Assembly: GCA_934045075.1 (NCBI GenBank)
Contig: OW203725.1
Coordinates: 15,250,269 to 15,314,268 of the forward strand
Reading direction: 5' to 3'
Length of the DNA: 64,000 nucleotides
DNA from: Yponomeuta sedellus
Lineage: Eukaryota > Arthropoda > Insecta > Lepidoptera > Yponomeutidae
In this document: piece after piece, positions 55,726-64,000 of the stretch
How the letters are laid out: each line of letters opens with the position of its first letter
Numbering within the stretch: position 1 is the stretch's first letter
Notes under the pieces: generated by a model
Databases searched by the model: none
Told to the model about the DNA's origin: nothing
What the model saw: only the letters and a program-made list of their open reading frames with translations
Position numbers and translations under genes: made by a program

Positions 55726-56860
55726 TACAGTTCTTAAAGTACCTGTTTTTAACACGAGATTGAAACGAGATGACACGATTTTGACGATTTCTGCATAAAT
55801 GTAAGGGTCAGTATCAATAGAAAGGCTTTTATAGAAGTTAGATTATCACCTGAGCCGCCTTCTGCTGGTATAGACCTTTTCCGCATCACCTTTTGCCTCA
55901 CCTCTTCATCAACATCCATGGAATAGGTACATACAGGGTATTTATTTTTGTTTATCCTTGCTTAAATGACTTTACGCTGTATGTTGGCTAGCTATTTTTT
56001 CCGGTGTTTATGTAGTTTTCCTGCGTGACAATTTTATTATCATAAGACCTCATAATCGAGGCCGGTCAGTTTGCATATATTTTTCTCTATGGGTACTTTA
56101 AGAAGTCATCCTAGATTGTGTCAGAAGATTGTCTTGCATGCGATGTAGGTAGGAACTCGCCCCAATTCATTTAACAAGGTGAACAACATATAAGCTGACC
56201 AAAAATAAAATTAAAAGTCAGAAAAATAAATTCGATCGGAGAAAACAATCCTTGTCCTACATTTTATGGAACTAATTTACAAGAATGATGGCTTACAATA
56301 CATTTCTGTTTACATATAGTTCATGGTCTGAGTAGTCCACCTCATAACATAAATTCCTTATGTTCTGTATTAGTAGAGTACAGTTAAAACAAGCGAAGCG
56401 CTGGTTTGTACAGCCATGAATAAGTAACCCGTCCATTGCGGTGAATTCTTTTTTATTTATGCGACAGAAAAATAAATATTTACCAGCGACATATTACGGA
56501 TAAAGTAGTGTGTGTATCCAGTGTCTATTTGTAGCGTAGGACATCAGTATTTGAACACCCTGTCGTAATCTAACGTTACTTATCTGTTTGGCATTAATAA
56601 ATATCTCAATTATTTTATCATTGTTGACTTTGAATTCCAAAGTCATATACAAAACATTTACATACAGGAACATACATTGCTTTTGACCCCACACCCATTG
56701 TTTCTTGTATTATAGAAAAGAAAAAAAAATCTTACCTTGATTTATTTATTTTAGTGCCCGTTTAGTTTGCCACATAGTTATCTACCTACAACCATGAAAA
56801 TTTTGAAAATAACCCGGTAGAGAAACAAACTAAACTCTTCCTCTTTATTGTATAGAATAC
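55726..56860. other. no gene seen
   Basis: AT-rich DNA. A 66-codon ORF at 56494-56694 has no recognisable domain. Confidence 0.45.
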
Positions 56861-57110
56861 GGCGTTACTTTGCGGAAATCCATAATAGCATTAAAAAGTA
56901 AAAGTCCACTTGGGAGCCTGAAGATGCCTCGTGTTAGAGGCGAAACGCGTCGCGTGTTTTCTCACACAAGTATTGGTGTCGGTGGTGGTGTGTTCGTGTC
57001 TTGCTTCTGCTTGAAAAAGTGGGCGGGAGGGCGGTGCAATAACTAGCCGCATGGTGCTTGTGGGATTTTTGGCGGAATTAAGCAAAGTAATTTTTCACTT
57101 TTTAATGCTG
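56861..57110. repeat. 250-bp element with inverted ends and ribozyme-like core
   Basis: AGCATTAAAAAGT (56887-56899) is mirrored by ACTTTTTAATGCT (57097-57109), and TTACTTTGC by GCAAAGTAA inside. Between them is a GC-rich block with CTGAAGA, a GCCTC/GAGGC stem, then CGAAACGCGTCGCGT, reminiscent of a hammerhead core. No protein is likely. Confidence 0.5.
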
Positions 57111-58665
57111 TTCCTCTTTATTCTTACAATACAATAAAAAAAAATGTCACATGCACAATTATAAAGTTAATTTAAACTAAGCAAATCCACAATCGTATCG
57201 TCATAACTATATAATATTACATAAAGAATGTAATTAATAAAATACAAAATGTCAATTAAATAGACCACCCTGAGACATCTCTGACCCAAAGGTCCCCATA
57301 ACGCTGGTAGCGTTACCACGCTGCACAGCAACGGAGATCCATAACTTGAACTGTTCCTAAGTCTCCTAAGAGAAGTGAAGATTCAATGAATTATCAGCTT
57401 AAGAGTAGATTTTTCTACGCAATGTGCAACTTGGAAGTTTTATGGAACTCTACCCAAAATAACTTGTAGAAAACTTCATCTCAGCGCCACCTTGCTCTAC
57501 ATTGGAGAACGTATCGCATAGCTCATCCTCGAGCTACTAACATTCCTCTCGGACGTAACGTAGCGGTCGCGTTCAGCAACAAGTTGGTACCTACGCTCAA
57601 CGAAAGATGGCACTGCACTCACACAAGCAATAAAATTGCACAGGCTAATCACAAGATTGACTTCGAGCCAATTTAGACCAATATTTATCGTAGAGAACAC
57701 AGCCTCTATCTAATCATTTTGGAATCTATTACCAGATCTTGTCCTACATTGCTTAGAGCGATCTCTTGTCTTAGGCCTGGGCCACACATAAGGACGGGGT
57801 CGAGAGCGCAGAAAGATGTGCCGTCTTTCTATTAGACTTTCATACAAAATGTACTGAAGAGACGGGGTGAAGCCATCGCAGAAAGGACGGGGTGAGAATA
57901 CGTAAAAGAAAAAGACGCGACGTGTTACGTGCCCCAGTCCCTAAAATGTTGAAGTTAAAAAGGAGCAAAAAGCTGCTTTTCTATAAAAACGATTAATTCG
58001 CATTGTAAAATTAACGTATTGTATACTACCATACTATACTTCTCTACAAAGACGAACGAAGCGATCGGAAGAATGGAAAGCGCTGATGGTGGAAACTGTC
58101 TATACCTAGTCACGTCCCTTAGTCATGAGGATGAAGTAGAGAAAGTCTCGTCTATTTTAGGGTCCCGAAGTCCACATTACTTTTGTCGCTTACCTACACC
58201 ATATCGTTGGATTGGTTGCATAAAAATATTGTCGGTGTAAGATTGCAAAAACTTGAAAAAATACAGGGGAGAAGCATATACAATGAACTTAAAGGGAAAA
58301 CTATGACGTCCATGAGGGCTCCACAAGTTAACGAGCGGTAGGCGACCAAAATTCTATAGAAAATTATTTTGATGAAGTCGTTAGTTCTCTGGAGCAAGTC
58401 AAAATCTCTCCCTACCTACACTGTGCTGTGTGCATGGCTCGCCACGCACTTGGCCGATATTTTATCATGTAATTAGTAACTAGTTTCAAAAAGAAATTTC
58501 AAAGTACTTTTGCAGTTATGACTGTATTATTTATAATAGCATGATTCCTCTAAAACACTGCTTAGATGCCTCTAATCTATAGTTACGTTTTTCTCTTCAC
58601 CAGACTATTCAAACTGCCTCAGTAGGGTATTTAAAGGCATCGTGTTAATGAATAACTATTTATTG
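57111..58665. other. non-coding; old retroelement pieces
   Basis: 57111-57360 (TTTATTCTTACAATACAATAA, then CGTTACCACGCTGCACAGC) looks like a LINE 3' UTR on the minus strand. 58040-58135 (CGATCGGAAGAATGGAAAGC and onward) resembles 47955-48040 of the RTE mosaic. Neither has an intact frame. Confidence 0.35.
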
Positions 58666-58705
58666 TCAAGAACACTACTAAACAGATATTTAGTAGTGTT
58701 CTTGA
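58666..58705. repeat. perfect palindrome, 17-bp arms
   Basis: TCAAGAACACTACTAAA and its exact complement flank CAGATA. Confidence 0.92.
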
Positions 58706-58729
58706 GAATTTCCAGCCAGGCTACTAAGG

Positions 58730-58810
58730 CTACTTAATTACTAGGCCCATACTCTCCTCTCCCTGGGAGAAGGCATAAGCCCTGCAGTTTGACATGGGTA
58801 GGCTACATAA
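58730..58810. repeat. dispersed moth repeat fragment
   Basis: CCATACTCTCCTCTCCCTGG and GAGAAGGCATAAGCCCTGC match the 39.8-kb family core. Confidence 0.4.
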
Positions 58811-59664
58811 GAAAAAAGTTGAAAGTGAATGTAAATTCAATCATGTTACAATCAATAAAGCCGATGTTTAACTTGTAACGTTCATTAATTCGCAGTTACT
58901 GCGCCCCTCTGAATAAATTATTTTGACTTGACAAACTCAATTGAAACGTTGGCCTTAGTAGCCTGGCTGATATATGGGTAAGAGCAATGTGTGCCGCACA
59001 TAAAATCAAAAACTCATCATGGTAGAAGAATTTAATAATTTATTTTACTTTATGGCATTCATTTATGTCTAACATTAGAATCTTATTTTATTTAGTATAA
59101 ATAGTTGTACTAAACTAGCTACCTTACTAGCCTCGTCGAGGGACGGAGCTAAGATTTAAAAAGATGCGTAGGTGCAAATAGTGTATCACAAAAACCTAAA
59201 AATTTGAACTAAAATAAATGAAACGCATGGGTAGTACGTACGATGGCACAAGTCACACGTTTTGTGGCGGTGAAATGCCAGAATTTGTCAATATGTACCT
59301 ACTGAAAATGTACTAGAAAGTCGCGACTTTTGACATTAAAAACGCGCGACCAGCGTCGTACTACCCTGGCAAAACGGCCTAAAACGGGGAAACCGCGCAA
59401 AACGGGAAAACCATTACGTGGTATTTCATATTTGTACAATATTTTACAGACAACATTTTATATTCGGACTTAACAAAAGCCAATCACATCTCAACTCTTC
59501 CTGCTATCGATCTAAATCATAATCCGGCTTTAACTGGTTTTAGGAGGCGTTGTAGCCAGAGCTCACGACAGGACGCCATCATGACTATTCACGACAGAGG
59601 CTTTAAAGGTTGGTAAACATTTATTACCGTCTCGCCAAACTACACAAGATAGGTGATAAGATAT
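58811..59664. other. no gene seen
   Basis: AT-rich DNA with no exon or named repeat. Confidence 0.45.
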
Positions 59665-59978
59665 TAGGTAACTTAAAAACCTATTTAGAGGCTAAAAATT
59701 TCACCCATGCCGGGATTCGAACCCGCAACCTCTGGCTATCCGTACCAGCGCTCTACCAATTGAGCCAATGGGCGACACACGGCATCAGTGAAATTTCGAA
59801 CCTCTTTACAATATTCTCTGTATTACGTACAGGCAGCGACATCTGACTTAAGCAAATTGCATTACTTATAGCCCCGACTACCTACTTTGCAGTTAGCAGT
59901 TTTTAGCCTCTAAATAGGTTTTTAAATTTGTTCCTTAGCACGGGTTAGTGCATTAAAAATAAAAATAGTGTAATTATT
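59665..59978 (-). repeat. tRNA-Ile-like element with inverted ends
   Basis: The minus-strand tRNA-like module (about 59702-59775) lies near the left end. AAAAACCTATTTAGAGGC at 59667 is mirrored by GCCTCTAAATAGGTTTTT near 59915-59932, beyond which the tail TCCTTAGCACGGGTTAGTGC follows. The whole copy can therefore form a stem with the tRNA-like module in the loop. Confidence 0.75.
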
Positions 59979-60133
59979 AGGTAACTACTTTGATATCTCA
60001 TATTAAAAATACTTAGATTTCGTTAGTTACTTAGAACCGCATTGCATAACGACTAGAATCCGAAGAACCACCAGAAAATATTGAATTCGGATCTGGGTTC
60101 TCTATTTCTGACCAACTCAATACAATAAGCCAC

Positions 60134-60280
60134 TAACCCCCAGTTTCTCGTACACTAAACATCTGTTAATCTACTGTTAACAGCTGTCAAATGTTTTTTT
60201 TTGTATGCACTTTAGCCAACTGACAGCTGTTAACAGTTAATTAACGGCGTGTTAGTGTACCAGAAACCGGGGCTATGTCT
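60134..60280. repeat. MITE with about 55-bp imperfect inverted repeats
   Basis: Left arm: CCCCCAGTTTCTCGTACACT, then CTGTTAACAGCTGTCA. Right arm: TGACAGCTGTTAACAG, then AGTGTACCAGAAACCGGGG. The arms cover nearly the whole element, leaving a short loop. Confidence 0.75.
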
Positions 60281-60719
60281 AGGATTTGAAGCTTCCGCTT
60301 TTGACATACAGAACCGATAAACAAACAGGGAAGCTCGCTAACCACAAAGATTTTCACCACCAACGGAAGAAATCTTCAGGAGGCTAACGGTGCTCTGAGC
60401 ATGTATGAGTATTGAGGTTCTGATGTTGGTACTCTGATCAACCTAGGCCTTACCGACAACATTGTCTTAATCACATTACCAGACTGACAATTTTCTAAAT
60501 ATTGCAAGATTACAGGATGGCGAGTTATAAGGTTGGGCTGATGATGAACAGGTTAAAGAGTCTGGGTTGGATATACACAGAAGTATCCTGATCCAGAAAA
60601 TCATACGCCGCTCCAAAAACAAAAATCACAGATTTTAGAGCTGCGACCGTCGACCGTTAAGCTGAAGTGCAATGCGGCGGGCCAAGTAAACCGTATGAAC
60701 CCAGACTATCTGTTTGTCT
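60281..60719. other. no gene seen
   Basis: No exon. Some phrases recall RTE-like coding remnants but none is readable. Confidence 0.35.
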
Positions 60720-60905
60720 AGGTTAAAATTTACCGCTGATTAGGTCACAAGCGATACCCGAAACATGACCTATTGACTCCGATTTAGAAGATGGCTGGAC
60801 CACCTCACGATTTTCTCCCAACGTGGCAGGAGGTAACCGATTACAGTGAGTGTAAGATTAAAGGAAAAGGCTTTGCCCAGCAGTGGGACATGGATATGGC
60901 TACTT
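60720..60905 (+). repeat. decayed LINE 3'-end fragment
   Basis: GATGGCTGGACCACCTCACG and GGCTTTGCCCAGCAGTGGGAC are typical of the 3' end of old RTE-type copies in moths (peptide remnant FAQQWDM). Confidence 0.4.
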
Positions 60906-61258
60906 ACAAAATATAACCGATAACTTAGCAAAGTTCTAATTATCTTCTGAGTAAATGTGCCTAGTAGTTGCATTCTGCATTACACTTACTATGTATTAAT
61001 ATCACTGAGTTTTGTTCAAGTCTTCACTTTGTGGCCCATTATTGCTAACTGATATCCTTTGGTCGGACTCGAGATCTGTAAAATAATAAATGTTGTGATA
61101 ATTTAATAAAATCAAATTAAAAGTATATTTTGGGACGATCAAATGGAAAAGAAATAAATATTTGCAAAAATAAAAATTTTACTACAAAAAAAAAGAAGGG
61201 TAGGGGAAGACCACTAAGAAGCCAGTGTGACCAAATTAAAGAGAAGATGGATATCGTT

Positions 61259-61490
61259 ATGTAGTCTGTTACCTTCAAGAATATACCTCGGCTACTATCG
61301 GATAGAATCGGATATATTCGTGTAACAGAAATATCGGAACTAATATGGCACTTAATTTCGAAATCGGAACTAATATGACACTTAATTTCGAAATCAAACT
61401 CGATCATCATAACGAAAACCGGCGGAAATTGGCGAAAACCGAAGCCTACTCTAGAGCCCGAGGTATATTCTAAAAGCTAACAGACTATAC
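61259..61490. repeat. MITE with 32-bp inverted ends and internal 30-bp tandem repeat
   Basis: TAGTCTGTTACCTTCAAGAA plus TATACCTCGGCT at the left is mirrored by AGCCCGAGGTATATTC plus TAAAAGCTAACAGACTA at the right. Inside, 61333-61395 holds two copies of a 30-bp unit beginning ATCGGAACTAATATG. No transposase. Confidence 0.75.
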
Positions 61491-61954
61491 CCGTGTGCGA
61501 AATGAATAATCTGCAGCAAGTATCTGATATTAATAAAAACACGACTCCTTAAATCACTCCAAAAACACTGATTAAAATAGTATAAGATGGAGATAAGGAA
61601 AATATGTAAACTACTACACGTAGGAGTGCTTCAAAGGAATCGTGTCTTTATAAGGCCGTAACTTTGTAAGTATTGTTTTTTTCTTCTGGTATTGATGATA
61701 TCATCTGGGTGACTTTCTGTATTGATTAGCAGCATAGGTACGCTGAGCGTCCAGTCCTTTTGCCAAGCTCTTCCTTACTTTAGAAAAATTTAAAAATAAA
61801 ATTTTAATTTTAATTTAAAAGTTTAAAATTATAATCTGATAAAAGTAATTTAGTATCTAAGTTTATAAGTGTAAGATATTTTTTTTTCTTGGCAATAAAC
61901 GAATTCATTCATTAATTAGTTTAGTTACCATGAATTTCATCAATAATATTAACG
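61491..61954. other. no gene seen
   Basis: AT-rich. GGCAATAAACGAATTCATTC at 61892-61912 may be an old LINE tail. Confidence 0.4.
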
Positions 61955-62276
61955 AATGACAGGATACACAATAGTCTGGTTAGAGAACGTTGTGGAATGA
62001 AAGAGGATGCAGTGACAAGAGTTTAAAAAGGAATGTTGCGTTGGTTTGGACATGTGGAGAGCATGACGGAAGAAAGATGACGAAACATTCCGAATCTGAG
62101 TGGAAAGGTCGGTAAGGGACGTGAAGATAAAAAATACCCTGAACCGGCATGCGTGCATGTAATGACTTATGAACGTTGATGAAGCGGTGATTTGTCAGGA
62201 TCGTGGCAAGTGGCAGTCCCTGGTCTCTGCCTACCCCTCTGGGAAAGGCTAAGAAAGCCTAAGGTTATGTTATATT
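61955..62276 (+). pseudogene. 5'-truncated RTE-like LINE, C-terminal region
   Basis: The plus strand reads LVRERCGMKEDAVTRV, stop, KGMLRWFGHVESMTEER and, after a gap, LMNVDEAVICQDRGKWQSLV with SAYPSGKG then TAA. It ends GGTTATGTTATATT at 62276. These motifs form the C-terminal region of a lepidopteran non-LTR endonuclease/reverse transcriptase. The copy carries several stops. Its last bases overlap, on the opposite strand, the stop codon of the SLC9B-like exon. Confidence 0.7.
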
Positions 62277-62489
62277 AACGAACGTTTCTCGAATCTGACC
62301 ATTATCAGACGCGTCGTTGGCTGCCAGCAGCCGCGGGCCTAGGTGCTGGGTGAGCAGGAAACCCAGCGGCGTGGTGAGCAGCATGGCCTGCACTAGGAGC
62401 TGCAACAGCTGCTCGGCGTGCCGCATCTCCGCGTGCTCGACGTGCCCGCGCTGCAGCAGCGTGTTTATCGCCACCGGGCACAGCACGGC
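62265..62489 (-). CDS. terminal exon of an SLC9B-type Na+/H+ exchanger
   Basis: The minus strand reads TTTTATAG (acceptor at 62491-62490) then 74 codons and a TAA at 62267-62265. The peptide AVLCPVAINTL, then HAEQLLQLLVQAMLLTTPLG and FLLTQHLGPRLLAAND, matches in layout the last helix of SLC9B/NHA proteins. There a conserved Ala-rich start is followed by a helix with TAPxG and a GPRLL end. These transporters exchange Na+ for H+ across membranes. Codon use is strongly GC-biased, unlike the flanks. The last three codons (N, I, T) and the stop come from the 3' end of an inserted RTE-like fragment. Upstream exons (with the conserved KATVQA segment) are not visible in the window, so an isolated gene fragment is possible. 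Confidence 0.55.
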   Translation of the reverse strand, partial: AVLCPVAINTLLQRGHVEHAEMRHAEQLLQLLVQAMLLTTPLGFLLTQHLGPRLLAANDASDNGQIRETFVNIT

Positions 62490-62774
62490 CTATAAAATTT
62501 TCACAACTTTTAGGCCCAGCCGATAGCTTGGGAAAGCCCAGTTGTTCGCGACGTAAATTATTTGATATAAGTTTTTGTTTTTAGATTAATTTATGCATAT
62601 GGTTACTTTATCTATCGCAATAAGAGTAAACCTGTAAAGAAAATTTTTAAAAGATTAAAAGATTAATTTTACTATGTTTATATTGTGGCAACATCAATTT
62701 ACATAATTTTCGCACTAATAGTGCGAAAATTAATAATAAGTAAATATTCATGGACATATTACAAAGATCTCGTT

Positions 62775-62985
62775 AGCCCTATACTAAGTACAACTAAATG
62801 ACTTGTGTTGTAGGTGCTAACTCGACGATAGATTTATTACAAGAAATACAAAGATAACATCCAAGACCCGATGCAAACTAGAAAAGTTCGTTTCCTAGTT
62901 TGACCCGGCCGGGGATCGAACCCGAGACCTTTGGTTTTACTGTCAGCGTGCCTAACCGCTGCGCCATCGAGGCCGTCTGATTTTA
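62775..62985 (-). repeat. tRNA-derived SINE, minus copy
   Basis: The minus strand has an A box TGGCGCAGCGGTTAGGCACG and a B box GGGTTCGATCCCC (tRNA-like 62903-62977). The body contains GGGTCTTGGATGTT, shared with the SINE at 26551. Confidence 0.7.
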
Positions 62986-63264
62986 TAAATTATAGTCTTA
63001 AAAATAGTAAATCTCGGTTTCAATAAATCACCAGCCTACAAAATACAGTCCACACAACTACAAATGTATGCTACACACAGCACTAGAGAATACGAACGTA
63101 GTTTGCTTTTACGAAGGCTGTCATAGTTATATTTTAATGAATTTATTCGTAATTTTGAATACAGTCAAACCTCGATTTCTGTCATTTAATAATATTGGCA
63201 GTTCCATTACGATTGTAGTTTGTTCTCACACAAACTTGATTTGTAGGTGAATCCTCCCACTTAC

Positions 63265-63345
63265 GTTAGTCAGCTTAATCTGGGATGAGTAGCAGACGGG
63301 CTTGCTACTCGTTCTACGTATCGTCTGCGCCAGCGGCATCGGCAT
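63265..63345 (-). CDS. possible exon, 27 codons
   Basis: The minus strand reads AAGATGCCGATGCCGCTGGC and stays open to CTGACTAAC|GTAAGT, a consensus donor (63264-63259), ending in phase 0. The local sequence is GC-richer than the flanks. The frame is open further upstream to 63510, so it may be an internal exon with an acceptor I cannot place. The peptide (MPMPLAQTIRRTSSKPVCYS) is unrecognised. Phase 0 would also fit the acceptor at 26214. A chance ORF is quite possible. Confidence 0.3.
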
Positions 63346-64000
63346 CTTGGTCGTGATTGCAAAGTATGTTGATACCAGGTTTATAAAAACTGGTGCGACT
63401 TGCTCAAGAATGTGAATTGTACCTACCAAACACATTAGGTTTTCTTTGGTGTACCTACATAAAATAATCTTCTGAATTGAAACATACCGCCAGCAAAGTA
63501 TATGGTGCAATATTTTGTTAGCGTCACGGTTCGATTTTCAAACAAAGATGAACTCACAAGTACTAAATGTGGTAAGAGTAAGTTGATACTTCGACTTGCG
63601 GTAATAGAACACAACACGATATAAATAATTGATTTACTACATTAAACCGCGTTACCTACCTACTTAACGCTGGTAATTGTACATTTATTTCCACTTATCT
63701 CACAATCACCCAATTAAGCGCCAACGGTAAGGAGGCACTGCAAACGGAATGTAATGGACAACAAATGGGAAATATATTGGAATAAAACGTACTTAGTCTA
63801 GTGCTATTAATTTCCACACAATAACCAGCAAATTGGCGAGAACTTTTCCTCTCATCCCAAAAAGTTTTGCGATCAATCTTATTCATAAGCAAACTTAGGA
63901 AAAGAGGATGTGAAATTAAAACCTTTTCGGGGAACCAATTTCTGATTTTGGAATGAGCCGTTTTCACAAAGCAATTTGCATCTATGGATGGCGCTTACAG
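63346..64000. other. no gene seen
   Basis: AT-rich. A 90-codon minus ORF at 63695-63967 has no recognisable domain or splice sites. Confidence 0.4.

Noticed and set aside
62903..62977. Functional tRNA gene on the minus strand
   Set aside because: A and B boxes are present but the middle does not form a normal anticodon arm, and the body is SINE-like.

Overview
This window looks like nuclear DNA of a lepidopteran insect, probably a moth. It is AT-rich, has no operons, and shows eukaryotic splice sites and AATAAA-type signals. It is packed with insect transposable elements: copia, I-type, CR1/jockey-type and RTE-type LINEs, tRNA- and 5S-like SINEs, a Helitron and MITEs. I infer the order from repeat types I recognise from moths and butterflies. 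The sequence alone does not give the species.

Host genes are sparse and all supported exons lie on the minus strand. A first coding exon sits at 51488-51712 below a GC-rich promoter-like block (about 52040-52160). It ends in phase 0 at a GTATGT donor. An exon at 25985-26214 starts in phase 0 after TTTTCAG and ends in phase 2 at GTACGT. A third short exon (1627-1712) has its own ATG, an in-frame upstream stop and its own GC-rich block, and also ends in phase 2. The simplest reading is one gene with alternative promoters spread over at least 50 kb, reading leftward out of the window. A GC-rich block at 34.5 kb with a donor at 34333 may be a further, non-coding first exon. At the right end, 62265-62489 looks like the terminal exon of an SLC9B-type Na+/H+ exchanger. 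Its stop codon lies inside the 3' end of an RTE-like retrotransposon fragment.

Mobile DNA dominates. From 10.5 to 16.2 kb lies a near full-length but broken I-type LINE with 15-bp target-site duplications. About 115 bp further on is a complete copia-type LTR retrotransposon (16317-21127). It has one uninterrupted 1360-aa ORF, LTRs that differ only in an A-run, and a primer-binding site matching the anticodon arm of initiator tRNA-Met. Truncated CR1/jockey-like LINEs lie near 8.6, 22.8, 40.7 and 45.8 kb. Their shared 3' tail, a small hairpin then AATAAAG then a microsatellite, explains the 552-bp TATC array at 9.7 kb. RTE-like C-terminal fragments recur at 28.2, 36.1, 47.2, 52.9 and 62.0 kb.

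Small non-autonomous elements fill much of the rest. They include a tRNA-Ile-like family with its tRNA module near the 3' end, a second tRNA-SINE group, a 5S-rRNA-like SINE, a 470-bp Helitron, several MITEs, perfect short-spacer palindromes, and two tandem duplications (97 and 207 bp). I saw no CRISPR, rRNA genes or functional tRNA genes, and no obviously new multi-gene system.
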